Assembly (NCBI RefSeq): GCF_947496995.1
Contig: NZ_CANMFD010000003.1
Span: 248,001 to 312,000, forward strand
DNA length: 64,000 bases
Direction: 5' to 3'
Origin: an uncultured Roseibium sp.
Lineage (GTDB): Bacteria > Pseudomonadota > Alphaproteobacteria > Rhizobiales > Stappiaceae
The notes under the pieces were generated by a model. That model was not told the DNA's origin, did not search any database, and saw only the letters and a list, made by a program, of their open reading frames with translations. The position numbers were made by a program, and so were the translations under genes. Shown one piece after another: positions 61,833-64,000 of the stretch (positions within the stretch are counted from its first letter, which is position 1; each line of letters opens with the position of its first letter).

Positions 61833-63452
61833 TTACGCCGGCGGCCGCAGCCGGAATCTCTGGATCTTGCCGGTCTCCGTCTTCGGCAATGTGTCCGTAA
61901 ACACGACCGAACGCGGATATTTATACGGAGCGATCATTGCCTTGACATGGTCCTGCAACGCTTTGCGCAGGTCTTCCCCCGGCTCGGCTCCCTCGTTCAG
62001 CACCACATGGGCTTCAACGATGGCGCCACGGGCCTCGTCAGCAACGCCGATGACGGCACATTCCAGAACCGCCGGATGCGCCAGCAGCGCCGCCTCGACT
62101 TCCGGACCGGCGATGTTGTAACCGCCGGAGATGATCATGTCGTCGTTGCGGGCGGCGAAATGCAGATAACCGTCCGCGCTCATGGAAAAGCTGTCGCCGG
62201 TGATATTCCAGCCGTCGACGACATATTGTCCCTGTCGCTCATCCGCCAGATAGCGGCAACCCGTCGGCCCGCGCACGGCGAGCCGCCCGACCTCACCCGC
62301 CGGAACCGGCTGACCGTCCATCCCCACGACCCTGACCTCGTAGCCCGTCACCGGTTTGCCGGTGCAGGCGGGCTTGTGATCCTCGAAGCGGTTGGAAACG
62401 AAGATATGCAGCATCTCCGTGGCGCCGATGCCGTCCAGCATCGGCTTGCCGGTCTTTTCCATCCAGGCATCGTAAACCGGCGCCGGCAAGGTCTCGCCTG
62501 CCGAAACCGCGGCGCGCAAAGAGGACAGGTCCGCCCCTTCGTCCATCGCCTTCAGCATCACCCGGTAGGCGGTCGGCGCCGTGAAGCAGACGGTGGCCTT
62601 GTATTTCTGGATGATCTCGATCATCTGCGGCGGCGAAGCGTTTTCCAGCAGCGTTGCCGCCGCGCCGAAGCGCAGCGGAAAGATGGCCAGACCGCCGAGA
62701 CCGAATGTGAAGGCCAGCGGCGGCGAGCCCACGAAAACGTCTTCCGGCGTCACGCCCAGCACTTCCTTCGCGTAGCCGTCGGCGATGATCAGCAGGTCGC
62801 GGTGAAAATGCATCGTCGCCTTCGGCGTCCCGGTCGACCCGGAAGTGAACCCGAGCAGGGCGACGTCGTCGCGGCCGGTCTGCACCGCGTCATAGTTCAC
62901 GGATTTTTCCAGCCCCAGCCGGTCCAGCTCCGCATCGTGATTGGAGGTGCCGTCGAAGCCGACGACCTTCTTCAGATAGGAGGATGTCTTGGCGCAGGTG
63001 ACCAGTTCTTCCATCAATCGCGTGTCGCACAGCGCGAATTCGATCTCCGCCTTGTCGACCACCTTGGAAAGCTCGCCCGACCGCAGCATCGGCATGGTGT
63101 TGACGACCACCGCCCCCGCTTTCGTGGCGGCAAGCCAGCAGGCCACCATGGCCGGATTGTTGGCGGACCGGATCAGCACCCGGTTTCCGGGCTGCACACC
63201 GAGATCCTCGCTCAGGACATGAGCCAGGCGGTTGGTCCAGTCTGCCAGTTCCTTGTAGGTCCGCCGACGGCCGTTGCCGATCAGCGCCGTGTGGTCGCCG
63301 AACCCCTTCTCGACCATTCGGTCGGTCAGTTCCACCGCCGCGTTGAGGCGCTCCGGATAGGAGAAGCCATCGAGCAGAAACTCGGGCCAGGCGTCTTCGG
63401 GCGGCAGGTTGTCCCGCGTGAAGGTATCGGTATGTGCGGAAGGACCAAGCAT
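61833..63452 (-). CDS. AMP-forming aryl-CoA ligase (2-aminobenzoate/benzoate-CoA ligase type)
   Basis: This 539-residue enzyme has the P-loop FTSGSTGTPKATMHFHRDLL, the A5 motif DGIGATEMLHIF, A7 ITGDSF, A8 hinge AARNDDMIISGGYNIAG and the catalytic A10 lysine in PKTETGKIQRFRL. The GATEMLHIFVSN segment and general length match benzoate- and 2-aminobenzoate-CoA ligases. It makes aryl-CoA in the cytoplasm from the imported acid, ATP and CoA. It starts 3 bp after the acyl-CoA dehydrogenase stop. Exact substrate not certain. Confidence 0.87.
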   Translation of the reverse strand: MLGPSAHTDTFTRDNLPPEDAWPEFLLDGFSYPERLNAAVELTDRMVEKGFGDHTALIGNGRRRTYKELADWTNRLAHVLSEDLGVQPGNRVLIRSANNPAMVACWLAATKAGAVVVNTMPMLRSGELSKVVDKAEIEFALCDTRLMEELVTCAKTSSYLKKVVGFDGTSNHDAELDRLGLEKSVNYDAVQTGRDDVALLGFTSGSTGTPKATMHFHRDLLIIADGYAKEVLGVTPEDVFVGSPPLAFTFGLGGLAIFPLRFGAAATLLENASPPQMIEIIQKYKATVCFTAPTAYRVMLKAMDEGADLSSLRAAVSAGETLPAPVYDAWMEKTGKPMLDGIGATEMLHIFVSNRFEDHKPACTGKPVTGYEVRVVGMDGQPVPAGEVGRLAVRGPTGCRYLADERQGQYVVDGWNITGDSFSMSADGYLHFAARNDDMIISGGYNIAGPEVEAALLAHPAVLECAVIGVADEARGAIVEAHVVLNEGAEPGEDLRKALQDHVKAMIAPYKYPRSVVFTDTLPKTETGKIQRFRLRPPA

Positions 63453-63455
63453 GGA

Positions 63456-64000
63456 TCAGGCCTCCTGAAATGCGCCGAGCGTCTGGCGCGCTATGATGAT
63501 TTTCTGGACATCCGAGGCACCCTCGTAGATGCGCAGGGCGCGGATTTCCCGGTAAAGCTTTTCGACCGCAGTGCCCGAGCGCACACCGTCGCCACCGTGC
63601 AGCTGCACTGCCTTGTCGATCACCTGCTGCGCCTGATCGGTGGCGAAGAGTTTGGCCATAGCGGCTTCGCGTGTTACCCGCGGCGCACCGCTGTCCTTGG
63701 TCCAGGCGGCCCGGTAGACCAGCAGCGCGGCGGCATCGATGTCGAGCGCCATGTCGGCGATATGGCCCTGGACAAGCTGCAACTCTGCGAGCGGCGCTCC
63801 CTGGATTTCGCGGGTCGTGATGCGCCGCAGGCTTTCGTCCAGTGCCCGCCGGGCAAATCCGAGGGCAGCGGCAGCGACCGTGGAACGGAAGATGTCGAGG
63901 ACAGACATGGCGATCTTGAAGCCCTGGCCGGGCGCGCCGATCATGTTGGCCTTGGGAACCCGGCAGTCAGTGAACCGCAGGGACGCCAGCGGATGCGGGG
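63456..64000 (-). CDS. Acyl-CoA dehydrogenase, C-terminal part (5' end outside window)
   Basis: The frame is open to the right edge; the visible 181 residues or so start [21 protein letters not shown], part of the middle beta domain, and continue through the helical domain. [55 protein letters not shown] and the last helix are typical; the Glu in IYEGAS is the usual catalytic-base position in part of the family. Order in the operon (dehydrogenase, ligase, importer) supports aerobic aryl-CoA or acyl-CoA breakdown. Confidence 0.9.
   Translation of the reverse strand, partial: PHPLASLRFTDCRVPKANMIGAPGQGFKIAMSVLDIFRSTVAAAALGFARRALDESLRRITTREIQGAPLAELQLVQGHIADMALDIDAAALLVYRAAWTKDSGAPRVTREAAMAKLFATDQAQQVIDKAVQLHGGDGVRSGTAVEKLYREIRALRIYEGASDVQKIIIARQTLGAFQEA

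Noticed and set aside
60505..62121. 538-codon plus-strand frame opposite the binding-protein and ligase genes
   Set aside because: Crosses a strong hairpin and an intergenic gap and has no motif; shadow.

Overview
The window reads as a high-GC alphaproteobacterial chromosome or megaplasmid segment. Gene order and protein style suggest Hyphomicrobiales, perhaps a marine Stappiaceae/Roseibium-like organism; this is an inference from gene families, since no rRNA or housekeeping marker is present. I see no tRNA, rRNA, CRISPR array, transposase or phage gene. The segment is dense in uptake and catabolism: six complete ABC importers, most next to their own regulator and dedicated enzymes.

Region by region. 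(1) 1-11236: a probable tetrose/tetritol locus. It has the end of a possible RpiB-type isomerase, DhaK and DhaL kinase subunits, a TIM-barrel isomerase with non-standard active-site loops, and a ribose-type ABC importer whose ATPase is fused to one permease. A lactonase-like gene diverges from the importer. A SulP anion transporter and a universal stress protein sit in the middle. (2) 11250-22769: an amide utilisation locus. A histidine kinase whose N-terminal half is an NCS1-type permease, and its LuxR-type response regulator, diverge from a urea/amide ABC importer (urtABCDE/fmdDEF type), formamidase and an FmdB zinc ribbon. (3) 22839-31452: a polyamine-type importer whose second permease carries an unusual repeat-bearing tail, a MocR regulator, an omega-aminotransferase and a YdfG-type dehydrogenase. 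(4) 31555-32943: an orphan peptidoglycan-binding metallopeptidase. (5) 33308-42990: a LacI-controlled operon with a Pot/Fbp-type importer, nucleoside hydrolase and adenine deaminase, then an M20 amidohydrolase on the other strand and a phosphoribosyltransferase; this looks like purine nucleoside scavenging. (6) 42982-49112: a GntR-controlled operon joining a Cys/Met-type PLP lyase to a CUT1 sugar-type importer. (7) 49430-56418: an accessory block with an SGNH-like protein, a tight operon of a SARP-like TPR regulator, a PAP2/vanadium-haloperoxidase-fold protein with a Gly-Gly-Ile tract and a subtilase, and an AT-rich stretch with a candidate small RNA. (8) 56543-64000: a branched-chain-type importer with a RidA homologue, a 2-aminobenzoate/benzoate-CoA ligase and an acyl-CoA dehydrogenase that runs off the right end.

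A repeated architectural theme is a strong GC-rich hairpin directly after the solute-binding-protein gene in five of the six importer operons. It probably uncouples abundant binding protein from scarce membrane components. The best candidates for under-described biology are the permease-histidine kinase fusion, the SARP/PAP2/subtilase operon, and the small RNA at 56326-56418.
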